64,000 nucleotides of DNA from Actinoplanes sp. N902-109 (GCF_000389965.1 NC_021191.1:8185501-8249500); one strand, 5' to 3'. Shown: positions 8,930 through 17,517, counted from the stretch's first letter. The notes: a model not told the origin generated them from the letters alone. Translations and numbers: made by a program.

Positions 8930-9065
8930 GCCGGGCCAGCCGGGCCGCGATCCAGACCGGCCGTAATCCGGCCGGGCCGCGATCCAGACCAGGCCGCAAT
9001 CCAGACCGGGCCGCGATCCAGACCAGGCCGCGATCCAGACCAGGCCGTGATTCCGGACGGGCCGC
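8930..9065. repeat. 17-bp tandem repeat between two convergent genes
   Basis: Imperfect tandem copies of GGCCGCGATCCAGACCA. The GATCC(A)GACC core recurs at about 8949, 8981, 8998, 9015, 9032 and 9049, that is every 17 bp after the first 32-bp step. It fills the space between the anti-sigma gene and the convergent GntR gene. No ORF or hairpin explains it. The unit is not a multiple of three. Confidence 0.8.
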
Positions 9066-9084
9066 ACCGCGAGCCGGATCGGGG

Positions 9085-9789
9085 TCAGGCGGCGTTGGCC
9101 CAGGCGATGTAGTCCAGGTGTCGCCGGCTGGTGGCCATGGCCTCGTCGGCGTCGCCGTTACGGATGCAGGACAACATCTCCCGATGGTCGGCGTCGATCC
9201 GCGCCCAGTAGCCGTCCGGCAGCGCCTCGACCACGTCCTCGCCGTACGTCACGTGGTAGAGCGGCCGGGTGACCAGCTCGAACAACGGGTTGCCGGTGGC
9301 CGACGCGATGATCGAGTGGAACTCGGCATGCGCGGTCATCATCGTGGTCAGCTCGTCCAGGTGCGGGTCGAACAGCGTGCCGCGCAGCTCGATGAGCTGG
9401 GCGTCGGAACGTCGCTCGGCCGCCAGGCCGGCCGCCGGCACCTCGAGCGCCCGGCGCAGCTCCAGCAGGTCGGCGAAGCCCACCTCGGCCGAGTTGGTCA
9501 GCAGGGTCAGCCCGGTGGACAGCGCCTCGGACAGCTGCTCGGCGTCCGGATGGGCGACGAAGCTGCCGCCGGTGACCCCGCGGGTCGTGACGATCAGGTG
9601 CTGGCTGGCCAGCAGCCGCAGCGCCTCACGCACCGTGCTGCGGCTGACCCCGGACCGGACGCACAGCTCCGGCTCGGGTGGTAGCCGTTCACCCGGTTGC
9701 AGTCGTCCCGACGTGATCTCCGCGCGCAGCTCGTCCGCGAGAAGTTGATATGCCGGTGGGCGAACCGTCGAACCGGTCACTGCCCTCAC
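9085..9789 (-). CDS. FadR/GntR family transcriptional regulator
   Basis: A 234-residue regulator. The N-terminal GntR winged helix (about residues 10-80) contains LADELRAEITSGRLQPGERL and SGVSRSTVREALRLLASQHL. The C-terminal all-helical FCD ligand-binding domain (about 105-230) includes the conserved FHSIIASATGN, where His is a metal or ligand residue. It usually senses an organic acid or sugar acid. No obvious metabolic target gene is adjacent; the convergent repeat lies downstream. The start may be Met1 or the GTG four codons in. Confidence 0.92.
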   Translation of the reverse strand: MRAVTGSTVRPPAYQLLADELRAEITSGRLQPGERLPPEPELCVRSGVSRSTVREALRLLASQHLIVTTRGVTGGSFVAHPDAEQLSEALSTGLTLLTNSAEVGFADLLELRRALEVPAAGLAAERRSDAQLIELRGTLFDPHLDELTTMMTAHAEFHSIIASATGNPLFELVTRPLYHVTYGEDVVEALPDGYWARIDADHREMLSCIRNGDADEAMATSRRHLDYIAWANAA

Positions 9790-9843
9790 CCCCTAGTGAT
9801 TCGCCCCTCAGGGTAGGCCCTTCACCGCTGCTGGGAAGCACTC

Positions 9844-10230
9844 TCACTGCAGACCAAGGGCCTTGTTCGTGGACGGAAGCACACAGAGCAATCCCACACC
9901 GGCACCAATGACCATCAATAGGACACCGATCCACTGCGGCCCCACGCTGACGAAGAAGCCGCCGGTGGCGATGACGAAGAGCTGGATGACGACTGCGGGC
10001 CCGCGCGCCCGGGCCGAGTGCCGGGCGAGCGCCCGGGCGGCCAGCACGATCGCCGCGCAACCCAGAAGCGCCAGGACAGTGAGGGAGATCGCAACGCCGA
10101 GATCGTCGGCGTCGGTCAGATCGAGGACGATCAGGTACGCCGTGAGCGCGGCAAGTGCCACCGCCTGCCCGAACAGCAGGCGCACTGCCCATACCAAAGT
10201 CGCCGGAGAAGCACCATCCGCTGGGGTCAC
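9844..10230 (-). CDS. four-helix integral membrane protein, unknown function
   Basis: A 128-residue protein with GTG start at 10230. Four hydrophobic segments are visible (about residues 12-37, 47-68, 78-98 and 100-118), with short loops and an Arg-rich cytoplasmic loop (ALARHSARARG). No catalytic motif is seen. It is divergent from the lipid kinase gene, sharing a 53-bp promoter region. Function unknown. Confidence 0.72.
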   Translation of the reverse strand: MTPADGASPATLVWAVRLLFGQAVALAALTAYLIVLDLTDADDLGVAISLTVLALLGCAAIVLAARALARHSARARGPAVVIQLFVIATGGFFVSVGPQWIGVLLMVIGAGVGLLCVLPSTNKALGLQ

Positions 10231-10283
10231 CGCTGTACGATACCGGCCCGCTCAGCGGGCTTCTGCCAGGTACAGTGCCGCTC

Positions 10284-11234
10284 ATGCGAGCGCTTCTGGT
10301 GGTGAATCCCAAGGCCACCACGACCACCGAGCGGAGCCGGGACGTGCTGGTCCGGGCGTTGGGCAGCCAGCTCGAGCTGACCGTGGAATACACCCGCAAG
10401 CGCGGCCATGCCGCCTCGCTCGCTCGCGCGGCCGCCGAGAGCGGGGTGGACCTGGTCGTCTCGCTCGGCGGGGACGGCACGGTCAACGAGGTCGTCAACG
10501 GCCTGATGACTGCCGGGCACGTGCTGACCTCACCCGGCACCTCACCCGCGTTCCGGTTGCCGGCCCTCGCAGTGGTGCCCGGCGGCTCGACCAACGTGTT
10601 CGCCCGCGCCCTCGGCCTGCCGCGCGACTGGGTCGAGGGCACCGGCGTGATTCTGGACGGGCTGCGCTCGGGCCGGCACCGGGTGATCGGGCTGGGGCGC
10701 GCCGACGACCGCTATTTCACCTTCACCGCCGGGCTGGGTCTGGACGCCGCGGTGACCCGGCGGGTGGAACAGGCGCGTCTGCGCGGCCGGACGTCCACCC
10801 CGGCGCTCTATGTGCGGTCGCTGATCGGGCAGGTGCTGTCGGGTGAGGATCGCAAAGCGCCGCCGCTTTCCATCGAGCGTCCGGGTGAGGAAACCGAGCT
10901 CGGTCTCGGCACTGTCATCATCCAGAACACCGCGCCGTGGACATATGTGGGCGACCGTCCGATCAACCCCAATCCGCAGGCATCGTTCGACCGGGGGCTT
11001 GACGTCCTGGCGGTTCGAAGCCTAGGCGTGGCTACCACAACACGCACAGTAACCCAGATGAGCCTTCGCCACGCCGAGCCACGCGGGCGCAACCTCCTGC
11101 GGTTGCACGACCAAGCGGAGTTCACCGTCGTCGCGGCACGGCCCCAGTCGTTCCAACTTGATGGGGACTACCTCGGAGAACGCCAGAAGGTGCACTTTCT
11201 GTCCGTTCCCGAAGCGCTGCGTGTGATCTGCTGA
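10284..11234 (+). CDS. diacylglycerol/lipid kinase family protein
   Basis: A 316-residue YegS/DagK-type lipid kinase, starting at the ATG at 10284 (MRALLVVNPKATTTT). The nucleotide-binding signature is SLGGDGTVNEVVNGL. The following GGSTNVFARALGLP and FTFTAGLGLDAAV are characteristic of the DAGK_cat fold. It phosphorylates diacylglycerol or a related lipid at the inner membrane face; the exact lipid is not inferable. Followed by a 427-bp gap that holds the whiB1 promoter region. Confidence 0.92.
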   Translation: MRALLVVNPKATTTTERSRDVLVRALGSQLELTVEYTRKRGHAASLARAAAESGVDLVVSLGGDGTVNEVVNGLMTAGHVLTSPGTSPAFRLPALAVVPGGSTNVFARALGLPRDWVEGTGVILDGLRSGRHRVIGLGRADDRYFTFTAGLGLDAAVTRRVEQARLRGRTSTPALYVRSLIGQVLSGEDRKAPPLSIERPGEETELGLGTVIIQNTAPWTYVGDRPINPNPQASFDRGLDVLAVRSLGVATTTRTVTQMSLRHAEPRGRNLLRLHDQAEFTVVAARPQSFQLDGDYLGERQKVHFLSVPEALRVIC

Positions 11235-11381
11235 ACGCTGGGTACGCCGTCCGGAAGCGTCCTCACGATCCGTTACACAATCGCGGTCAAAAGCTCGGCA
11301 GAACGGCCGACACCGTACTACATTGATGGGAGCGTTCTTCCGCCGGTCCCGGGGAGTCCCCGCAAACCGGACAAAGGGTTC

Positions 11382-11395
11382 GTGAGCTAGCTCAC
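11382..11395. promoter_or_regulatory. CRP-type operator, upstream site of whiB1
   Basis: A perfect 14-bp palindrome, GTGAGCTAGCTCAC, fitting the CRP-family half-site pattern GTGA-N6-TCAC. It lies 267 bp upstream of the whiB1 start codon and exactly 60 bp centre-to-centre from a second site of the same form. A TTGACT -35-like hexamer (11424-11429) lies between the two. Confidence 0.65.
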
Positions 11396-11441
11396 CCGCT
11401 CGGAGAAAATCCGAGCGCTACCCTTGACTTCGCGGGAGTTC

Positions 11442-11455
11442 GTGAAAGCATTCAC
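11442..11455. promoter_or_regulatory. CRP-type operator, promoter-overlapping site of whiB1
   Basis: The sequence GTGAAAGCATTCAC has perfect GTGA and TCAC half-sites with a 6-bp spacer. It falls where the -10 element would be for the TTGACT at 11424-11429, so occupation would probably block RNA polymerase. The remaining roughly 200 bp to the whiB1 start would be a long 5' leader, including a GTAAGTAAGTAGTTAGTCAG tract at about 11600-11619. Confidence 0.6.
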
Positions 11456-11661
11456 AAGCGATATGAAGTAACCCGATGCCGCTCGTCCGCGTTCCTTATC
11501 CAGTAGGCGCGGAACGGCTTCGGAAACAAAGCTTGCTCACGCACCGGTGATCGCATCAATGCAGTACGTCGATGACCACCGGAGCGGATGCAGATAGAAG
11601 TAAGTAAGTAGTTAGTCAGTTGCATTTCATTCACCCCATTCGAACAAGGAGTGTTGCCGCC

Positions 11662-11916
11662 ATGGACTGGCGCCACGATGCGATCTGCCGCGACGAGGAC
11701 CCGGAGCTGTTCTTCCCGATCGGGACGTCCGGCCCCGCGCTCCTGCAGGTCGAGCAGGCCAAGGCCGTGTGCCGCCGGTGCCCCGTGACCGAGTCCTGCT
11801 TGCAGTGGGCACTCGAGTCCGGTCAGGACGCCGGCGTATGGGGCGGTATGAGCGAGGACGAGCGCCGCGCGGTGAAGCGCCGGGGCGGTCTGCGTATCAC
11901 GGCTCCCACCGCCTGA
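11662..11916 (+). CDS. whiB1: WhiB1-type iron-sulfur transcriptional regulator
   Basis: An 84-residue WhiB protein (MDWRHDAICRDEDPELFFPI...). The four cluster-ligand cysteines are Cys9, Cys37, Cys40 and Cys46, the same positions as in mycobacterial WhiB1, followed by the GVWGG turn. The start is the ATG at 11662 behind AAGGAG; the in-frame ATG upstream at 11620 lacks a ribosome site. WhiB1 binds a [4Fe-4S] cluster, contacts the housekeeping sigma factor region 4 and responds to nitric oxide. Orthologue of Streptomyces WblE. Its neighbourhood (pdtaS, sigR/rsrA, aroA, rsgA downstream) matches M. tuberculosis. Confidence 0.93.
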   Translation: MDWRHDAICRDEDPELFFPIGTSGPALLQVEQAKAVCRRCPVTESCLQWALESGQDAGVWGGMSEDERRAVKRRGGLRITAPTA

Positions 11917-11941
11917 ACACAATTTCCCTCCCCAAGCATTC

Positions 11942-11971
11942 ACGCCCCGGGCCATGACGGCGCCGGGGCGT
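11942..11971. terminator. hairpin after whiB1
   Basis: Perfect 9-bp inverted repeat ACGCCCCGG / CCGGGGCGT with a 12-nt loop, starting 25 bp after the whiB1 stop. No U-tract follows, as is common for GC-rich actinomycete terminators. The rest of the 296-bp stretch up to 12212 shows no gene. Confidence 0.6.
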
Positions 11972-12212
11972 CGTGCTGTTCGGCCCCGGATGACCGGCCA
12001 CCGCGTTAACGCCCGATTACGACCGGCAATGGTGACGCTGTGGCTGAATGGGGTCACTGATCTTCGCGAAATGATCTCGAAATCGTCGCAACAGCTGACA
12101 CCATTAGTGGCGCCCCATCCACTCTCCGCAGTGGACATGAGCGTCGCCGGATACCGCTGAACACCGCGCGACACGCCCGTTGCTGCCCGGACATGCGTCA
12201 ACCGGAACCGGC

Positions 12213-12956
12213 TCAGGCGGCGTAGAGCGGGGTCCACCGCGCGGCAGCGGTGACGCGCGCAGCGACCAGGGCGGCCAGAGCGGGAGTGTCAGTGAGCGGA
12301 TCGGCCACGACCTGCACACCGGCATCCCGTGCCGAGGCCACAGTCGCGTCCCACAACAGCCCGGGCGCGAGGAAGTACGAGGCGAGGCCCACCCGCGGGT
12401 GGCCGGCGGCTCGCAGGGAACGCACCGCGTCGCCGGACAGCGGAGGGGCGGCCGAGGCGTACGCGACCTCACACGGCAGACCGGTGCGGGCGGTCAGGGC
12501 AGCGGCCGTCTCCACCACGGTCAGCCGGGCGGTGGCGTTCCGGGTGCCCGCCGCGGTCAGCACCAGCGCGTCCAGCCCGCCGAGCTCGCCGAGCCGGGCC
12601 AGCAGGCCGTCCACCAGCAGCGGCGGGACCACCCCGGCGACCGGACCCAGGACGTCGGCGAGTTCCACATCGAGCCGTACGCCGGCGGCGCGCGCCGCCG
12701 TGATCTCCGCCGGCACGTCGACCCGCCCGTGGTAGGCCGCGGTCAGCAGCAGCGGCACCATGACCGTGCGCCGGTGACCGGCCCCGGCGAACGACGCGAG
12801 GACCTGGCGGGGCTGGGGCGTGCTGTGGTCGAGGTACGACGTGCGGACGTCCCACCCGGGGTTGTCCGCGGACACCGCCCGGGCCAGCGCCTCCGTCGCC
12901 GCGGCGGCCCGGGGGTCCCGGCTGCCGTGCGCGACGAGGACGACGGCAAGGCTCAT
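12213..12956 (-). CDS. sirohydrochlorin chelatase (CbiX/SirB-like)
   Basis: A 247-residue chelatase (MSLAVVLVAHGSRDPRAAAA). AHGSRDP holds the N-terminal metal-coordinating His, and a second His occurs in TAAYHGRVDVP in the half-repeat. It inserts Fe2+ (or Co2+) into sirohydrochlorin; in this operon the likely product is siroheme for the sulfite reductase encoded upstream. Its start codon overlaps the cysH stop (ATGA). It is the last gene of the sulfur operon. Confidence 0.9.
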   Translation of the reverse strand: MSLAVVLVAHGSRDPRAAAATEALARAVSADNPGWDVRTSYLDHSTPQPRQVLASFAGAGHRRTVMVPLLLTAAYHGRVDVPAEITAARAAGVRLDVELADVLGPVAGVVPPLLVDGLLARLGELGGLDALVLTAAGTRNATARLTVVETAAALTARTGLPCEVAYASAAPPLSGDAVRSLRAAGHPRVGLASYFLAPGLLWDATVASARDAGVQVVADPLTDTPALAALVAARVTAAARWTPLYAA

Positions 12957-13714
12957 ACGTGCAGACCGCATTCGGTCTTCTCGAACATGGCCCAGCGGCC
13001 GGCCCGCGGGTCCTCGCCGGCCTTGGTGCGCCGGGTGCACGGCCAGCAGCCGATCGACCCGTACCCCTTCTTGAAGAGCTCGTTGACCGGGACGTTCCAG
13101 CGCGCGATGTAGCTGTCCACGTCGGCCTGGGTCCAGGCCGCGATGGGGTTGACCTTGACCTTGCCCTTCTTGGCGTCGAACGCCACCACCGGGGTGTTCG
13201 CCCGGGTCGGCGACTCGTCGCGGCGCAGGCCGGTGGCCCAGGAGTCGTACTCGGACAACGCACGCTCGAGCGGCTCGACCTTGCGCAGGAAGCAGCACTC
13301 GTCGGGACTGCGGGCGAACAGCCGCGGGCCGAACTCGCCGTCCTGCTGGCCGACCGTCATCCGCGGGCGGATCGAGCGGACGTTCACGTTCATGGTCCGG
13401 GCGACGATGTCGCGAACCTTGAGCGTTTCGGGGAAGTGCAGGCCGGTGTCGAGGAACACCACGTCGACGCCGGGGGCGACGCGCGAGAACAGATGCGCGA
13501 CCACGGCGTCGGCCATCGAGCTGGTCACGCAGAACCGCTCGCCGAACGTCGTCGCGGCCCAGCGCGCGATCTCCTCCGCCGGCGCTTCCTTGAGCAGCTC
13601 GGCACCCTCGGCGGCGAGGGCCTGCAGCTCGGTGCGCGAGCGGCGGGTGGCATCGGCCGGAGCCGAGAAGCCGAGATTGACGAGGCCGAGGTCAGCTGCA
13701 GCCACCACAGTCAT
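12953..13714 (-). CDS. cysH: phosphoadenylyl/adenylyl-sulfate reductase
   Basis: A 253-residue PAPS-reductase-fold enzyme that reduces activated sulfate to sulfite. The sequence contains the PP-loop-like TSSMADAVVAHL. It has the two cysteine pairs ECCFLRK and GCWPCTRR, which ligate a [4Fe-4S] cluster and mark the APS-using (rather than PAPS-using) branch. The C-terminal ECGLHV carries the catalytic cysteine. Both ends overlap neighbours by four bases (ATGA), so translation is coupled through the operon. Confidence 0.95.
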   Translation of the reverse strand: MTVVAAADLGLVNLGFSAPADATRRSRTELQALAAEGAELLKEAPAEEIARWAATTFGERFCVTSSMADAVVAHLFSRVAPGVDVVFLDTGLHFPETLKVRDIVARTMNVNVRSIRPRMTVGQQDGEFGPRLFARSPDECCFLRKVEPLERALSEYDSWATGLRRDESPTRANTPVVAFDAKKGKVKVNPIAAWTQADVDSYIARWNVPVNELFKKGYGSIGCWPCTRRTKAGEDPRAGRWAMFEKTECGLHV

Positions 13715-13869
13715 CGGTTCACTCCCTTGGACAGCAACCCGTTGAACTTAACGGTGAAAACGCGAGCGCAGGAGTGGCACTCCCAGGCTCCGTGGGAGGC
13801 CTCGTTGGGATAGAGGTCCTCCTCGCCGCAGTAGGGGCAGTACAGCGGGGTACTTCTGGCGTCGCTCAT
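13711..13869 (-). CDS. small zinc-ribbon protein of the sulfite-assimilation operon
   Basis: A 52-residue protein beginning MSDARSTPLYCPYCGEEDLY. It has two CxxC knuckles: CPYC (residues 11-14) and CHSC (31-34). It overlaps both sir (upstream) and cysH (downstream) by four bases, so it is an integral operon member. The same small ORF is, to my knowledge, conserved between sir and cysH in many actinobacteria. A role as an electron-transfer or scaffold partner of the reductases is only a guess. Confidence 0.85.
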   Translation of the reverse strand: MSDARSTPLYCPYCGEEDLYPNEASHGAWECHSCARVFTVKFNGLLSKGVNR

Positions 13870-15557
13870 TTCAGGAGTTCCTCGTCCGCCCGGACGACCC
13901 AGTTGGCGAAGGTCTCGCCGTCGGTGCGCCCCTCCAGGTAGTGACGAGCGAGCCTCTCGACGTACTCGGGAAGCTCCTCCGCGGTGGCCTTGAGGCCCCG
14001 CAGCTTGCGGCCGAAACCGGCGGTCTGTCCCTGCGCCATGCCGAGCCCGCCACCGAGGTGGACCTGGAAGCCCTCGACCTGTTCGCCGTGGGCGTTCATG
14101 ACCAGCTGGCCCTTGAGCCCGATGTCCGCGACCTGGGTGCGGGCGCAGGCGTTGGGGCAGCCGTTGATGTGGATCGAGATGTCGGCGTCGAAGTCCTTGA
14201 TCCGCTCCTCGAGCCGGGCCACCAGCTCCTCACCGCGGGCCTTGGTCTCGACGATGGCGAGCTTGCAGTACTCGATGCCGGTGCAGGCCATGGTGCCGCG
14301 CCGCCAGGCCGACGGCCGCGCCTCCAGCCCGATCTCGCGCAGCCCGCGCACCAGCGGCTCGACCAGCTCGTCGGCAACGTCGAGGACCAGCAGCTTCTGG
14401 TACGGCGTGAGCCGCACCCGGTCCGAGCCGTGCGCCGCCACCAGGTCGGCGAGCTTGCTGAGCTGGGTCCCGGACGAGCGGCCCACCACCGGGGCGGCAC
14501 CCACGTAGTTGCGCCCGTCGCGCTGCTTGTGCACGCCGATGTGGTCGATCGGCTTGGCCGGCAGCTCCGGCGCGGGCCCGTCGGTCAGCGCGCGGCCGAG
14601 GTATTCCTTCTCGAGCACCTCGCGGAACTTGGCCACGCCCCAGTCGGCGAGCAGGTACTTCAGCCGGGCCCGGTTGCGCAGCCGGCGGTAGCCGTAGTCG
14701 CGGAAGATGCCGACGACGCCTTCCCACACGTCCGGGATGTCCTCCAGCGGCACCCACACGCCGAGCCGCTCGGCCAGCCGCGGGTTGGTGGACAGGCCAC
14801 CGCCGATCCAGAGGTCGAAGCCCGGTCCGTGCTGCGGGTGCACCACGCCGACCAGGGCGATGTCGTTGGTCTCGTACGGCGTGTCGGCCAGCCAGGAGAT
14901 GGTGGTCTTGAACTTGCGCGGCAGGTTGGAGTAGCGCGGGTCGCCGACGTAACGCTCGACAATCGTGTCGATGGCCGGGGTGGGGTCGAGGACCTCCTCG
15001 GTCGAGACCCCGGCGACCGGGCTGCCCAGCACCACCCGGGGGCAGTCACCGCAGGCCTCGGTGGTCTCCAGCCCGACGGCCTCCAACCGGCGCCAGATCT
15101 CCGGCATGTCCTCGACCCGGATCCAGTGCAGCTGGATGTTCTGCCGGTCGGTGATGTCGGCGCTGTCGCGGGCGAACTCGGTCGAGATCTCCGCGATCGT
15201 GCGCAGCTGGGCCACGCTGAGCGCGCCGCCGTCGATGCGCACCCGCAGCATGAAGAACTCGTCCTCCAGCTCGTGCGGCTCCAGCACGGCCGTGCGGCCG
15301 CCGTCGATGCCCGCCTTGCGCTGGGTGTACAGGCCCCACCAGCGGAACCGGCCGCGCAGGTCCTGCGGGTCGATGCCGGCGAACCCGGTGTGGGCGTAGA
15401 TGTTCTCGATGCGGGCGCGGACGTTGAGCGGGTTGTCGTCCTTCTTGATCCGCTCGTTGGGGTTCAGCGGCTCACGGTGTCCGAGCGCCCACTGTCCCTC
15501 GCCGCGCGCCTTGCGGGGGCGGGCGGTGGGTGCTGCGGGGGAATTGCTGGGCGCCAT
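13866..15557 (-). CDS. sir: ferredoxin-dependent sulfite/nitrite reductase
   Basis: A 563-residue siroheme [4Fe-4S] reductase converting sulfite to sulfide, placed here by its sulfur operon rather than a nitrate locus. The cluster and siroheme ligands are in ACTGIEYCKLAIVETK and NGCPNACARTQ. GLYTQRKAG and EACGDCPR provide the Tyr and Cys that are cross-linked near the active site in the M. tuberculosis homologue. I chose the ATG at 15557 (MAPSNSPAAP) because GGAGGA stands eight bases upstream; an ATG at 15587 is possible. First structural gene of the operon, behind a leader peptide. Confidence 0.93.
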   Translation of the reverse strand: MAPSNSPAAPTARPRKARGEGQWALGHREPLNPNERIKKDDNPLNVRARIENIYAHTGFAGIDPQDLRGRFRWWGLYTQRKAGIDGGRTAVLEPHELEDEFFMLRVRIDGGALSVAQLRTIAEISTEFARDSADITDRQNIQLHWIRVEDMPEIWRRLEAVGLETTEACGDCPRVVLGSPVAGVSTEEVLDPTPAIDTIVERYVGDPRYSNLPRKFKTTISWLADTPYETNDIALVGVVHPQHGPGFDLWIGGGLSTNPRLAERLGVWVPLEDIPDVWEGVVGIFRDYGYRRLRNRARLKYLLADWGVAKFREVLEKEYLGRALTDGPAPELPAKPIDHIGVHKQRDGRNYVGAAPVVGRSSGTQLSKLADLVAAHGSDRVRLTPYQKLLVLDVADELVEPLVRGLREIGLEARPSAWRRGTMACTGIEYCKLAIVETKARGEELVARLEERIKDFDADISIHINGCPNACARTQVADIGLKGQLVMNAHGEQVEGFQVHLGGGLGMAQGQTAGFGRKLRGLKATAEELPEYVERLARHYLEGRTDGETFANWVVRADEELLK

Positions 15558-15673
15558 GTCGGCGATCCTCCGGTGACTCGTGGGCACGCTGATCGCTCAC
15601 GGCCAGAGCTCGCGACATCAGTGTCTGGAGGAAGCCGGCGCGTCATGCGCGCCCGATAACTAGTCGGGCGGCG

Positions 15674-15760
15674 TCAGGAAGCCGGACACATCGCGCTGCG
15701 GACACGGCCGTAATCAACGTGGCGCCGGGCCACGAAGCGGCGGTCAACTGCAGCGGTCAT
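15674..15760 (-). CDS. 28-residue leader peptide upstream of sir
   Basis: A short ORF of 28 codons, from the ATG at 15760 (RBS GAGAGG eight bases upstream) to TGA at 15674, encoding a peptide with ARRHVDYGRVRSAMCPAS at its C terminus. The RRHVDxxRVxSAxC pattern is the hallmark of a family of very short actinobacterial leader peptides found ahead of sulfur-assimilation genes. The single Cys25 lies near the stop. A palindrome CTCACGTGAG (15773-15782) stands just upstream. Proposed role: coupling ribosome progress at cysteine to expression of sir; mechanism inferred. Confidence 0.7.
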   Translation of the reverse strand: MTAAVDRRFVARRHVDYGRVRSAMCPAS

Positions 15761-15876
15761 GCCGGTAAGCCTCTCACGTGAGCGCATTCTCGGCCAGAGG
15801 GGTCCAGATTTCGGGAGTGTGTCGGGCACCACCCCTGCGCCCCCATGATCTCCGCGGACCTGAAACGCTTGGTGTC

Positions 15877-17460
15877 GTGCAGACGCTCGCGCCCGATGCT
15901 CCGCCCGGCCTCGGGGAGACCGACCCCGCCCGGGGACCAGGCCGCCGGTTCGGGTCGTGGCTGGCGCGGATGCTGTGCTGGCTGCTCCCGACGGTGCTGA
16001 CCGGGATCGTGGTCGCGTATCAGGCCGCGCGGCCGGAGCCCTGGCGGGACGAGATCGCCTCGTGGAGCGCGGCTCGGCGCAGCACCGCCGAGATCTGGGC
16101 GATGGGCCAGCACATCGATGGCGTCACGGTGCCGTACTACCTGCTGGCGCACTGGTCGATGGCCCTGTTCGGGGACTCGGTGCTGGCGTTGCGGATCCCG
16201 TCGCTGATCGCCGTGACGGCCACGACGGCGGTGACGGCGCTGCTGGCCCGGCGGCTGTGGGGACCCCGGGCGGCGCTGGTGGCCGGGTTGCTGGTGGCCG
16301 CGATGCCGGTGATGTCGCGGTACGCGCAGGAGGCGCGCGGGTACGCATTCGCCGCCTTGTTCGCGGTGCTGTCGACGCTGCTGCTCACCCGGGCGCTGGA
16401 CCGGTCGCGATGGGCGAGCTGGGTGGCGTACGCGCTGAGCATCGTGCTTCTGGGTCTGGCGCATCAGATCGCGTTGCTGCTGCTGATCGGGCATCTGGTG
16501 GCGGTCGTGGCGAGCGGGTGGCGGCGGCTGGTGTGGTGGGTGCCGGCGGTGCTGCTCGCGGTTGCGGCGGTGGTCCCGTTCGCCCGGCTCGGGCTGGGCC
16601 AGCGCGGCGCGCAGCTCGACTGGCTCACCGCGGCCAGGCCGGTGGACCTCGCCACGATCGCCGGCACGATCTTCATCTCGGGCGTCATCGGCGGGGCGGT
16701 GTGCGCGTTCGCGACGATCGCGCTGCGCAACCGGGAGTGGTGGGGCGTGCTGCTGTTCCTGACCGCGCTGCTGCCGGTCCTCGCCCTGTACGCGATCGAC
16801 CAGCTGATCACCCCGATGTTCGTGGGCCGTTACCTGATCTTCGTGGTGCCGCTGCTCTGCGCGCTGGCCGGTCGTGGGCTCAGCCTGCTGGGCCTGCCGA
16901 TCGGGGTGACGGCGGTGCTCGTGCTGGCTGCCGTCGGGCTGCCGTTGCAGGACGAGATCCGCCGGACGCACTCGGCGTTCGACTACCGCGCGGCCGCCCG
17001 GCTGATCCAGGCCGGCCAGATCCCCGGCGACGCGATCGTCTATGCCCCACGCGACGGCTGGCAGTTCACCGACATCGCGATGGACTACTACGCCGTCGGC
17101 CCGTTCCCCCGTGACGTCCTCAAACAGTCCGACGAGCTGCGGAACGCGTCGCTGTGGGCCACCGAGTGCGCCGACCCGGCGGCCTGCTTCGCGACGGTGG
17201 ACCGGGTGTGGACGCTCAGCGCCGACAACCTGGAGACCGGGCGCCGGGCCGGGCTGACCGATCAGCTGAGCTTCCCGGTGCAGGCGCTCCTGACGAGTTC
17301 GTTCGTGCCGCTCCAACAGAGCCGGGTGGACGGTTTCACGATCGGTCTTTTCGTCCGTCGACGGGCCCAACCGGTGCGGGAAGCGCGGACACCCGCGGAT
17401 CGGCACTGGGGACCAGGAACCGCCCAGTCGACGTGTTGCGTCGATTCTTTCGTCGATTGA
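15877..17460 (+). CDS. GT-C family membrane glycosyltransferase (ArnT/PMT-like)
   Basis: About 527 residues from the GTG at 15877 (an in-frame GTG at 15778 would add 33 residues but overlaps the divergent promoter). A short cytosolic tail is followed by about ten membrane helices. The first extracytoplasmic loop holds the acidic pair in EPWRDEIASWSAARRS, the catalytic-type motif of GT39/GT83 polyprenyl-phosphate-sugar transferases. A soluble extracytoplasmic C-terminal domain (about residues 390-527) ends the protein. It probably transfers a sugar from polyprenyl phosphate to a cell-envelope acceptor; both substrates are unknown. Divergent from the sulfur operon. Confidence 0.82.
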   Translation: MQTLAPDAPPGLGETDPARGPGRRFGSWLARMLCWLLPTVLTGIVVAYQAARPEPWRDEIASWSAARRSTAEIWAMGQHIDGVTVPYYLLAHWSMALFGDSVLALRIPSLIAVTATTAVTALLARRLWGPRAALVAGLLVAAMPVMSRYAQEARGYAFAALFAVLSTLLLTRALDRSRWASWVAYALSIVLLGLAHQIALLLLIGHLVAVVASGWRRLVWWVPAVLLAVAAVVPFARLGLGQRGAQLDWLTAARPVDLATIAGTIFISGVIGGAVCAFATIALRNREWWGVLLFLTALLPVLALYAIDQLITPMFVGRYLIFVVPLLCALAGRGLSLLGLPIGVTAVLVLAAVGLPLQDEIRRTHSAFDYRAAARLIQAGQIPGDAIVYAPRDGWQFTDIAMDYYAVGPFPRDVLKQSDELRNASLWATECADPAACFATVDRVWTLSADNLETGRRAGLTDQLSFPVQALLTSSFVPLQQSRVDGFTIGLFVRRRAQPVREARTPADRHWGPGTAQSTCCVDSFVD

Positions 17461-17517
17461 TGACATGAGCCGCCGATCGGCGGGTAACCCGGCGTTCCAC
17501 CACGAAGGGATGCAATC

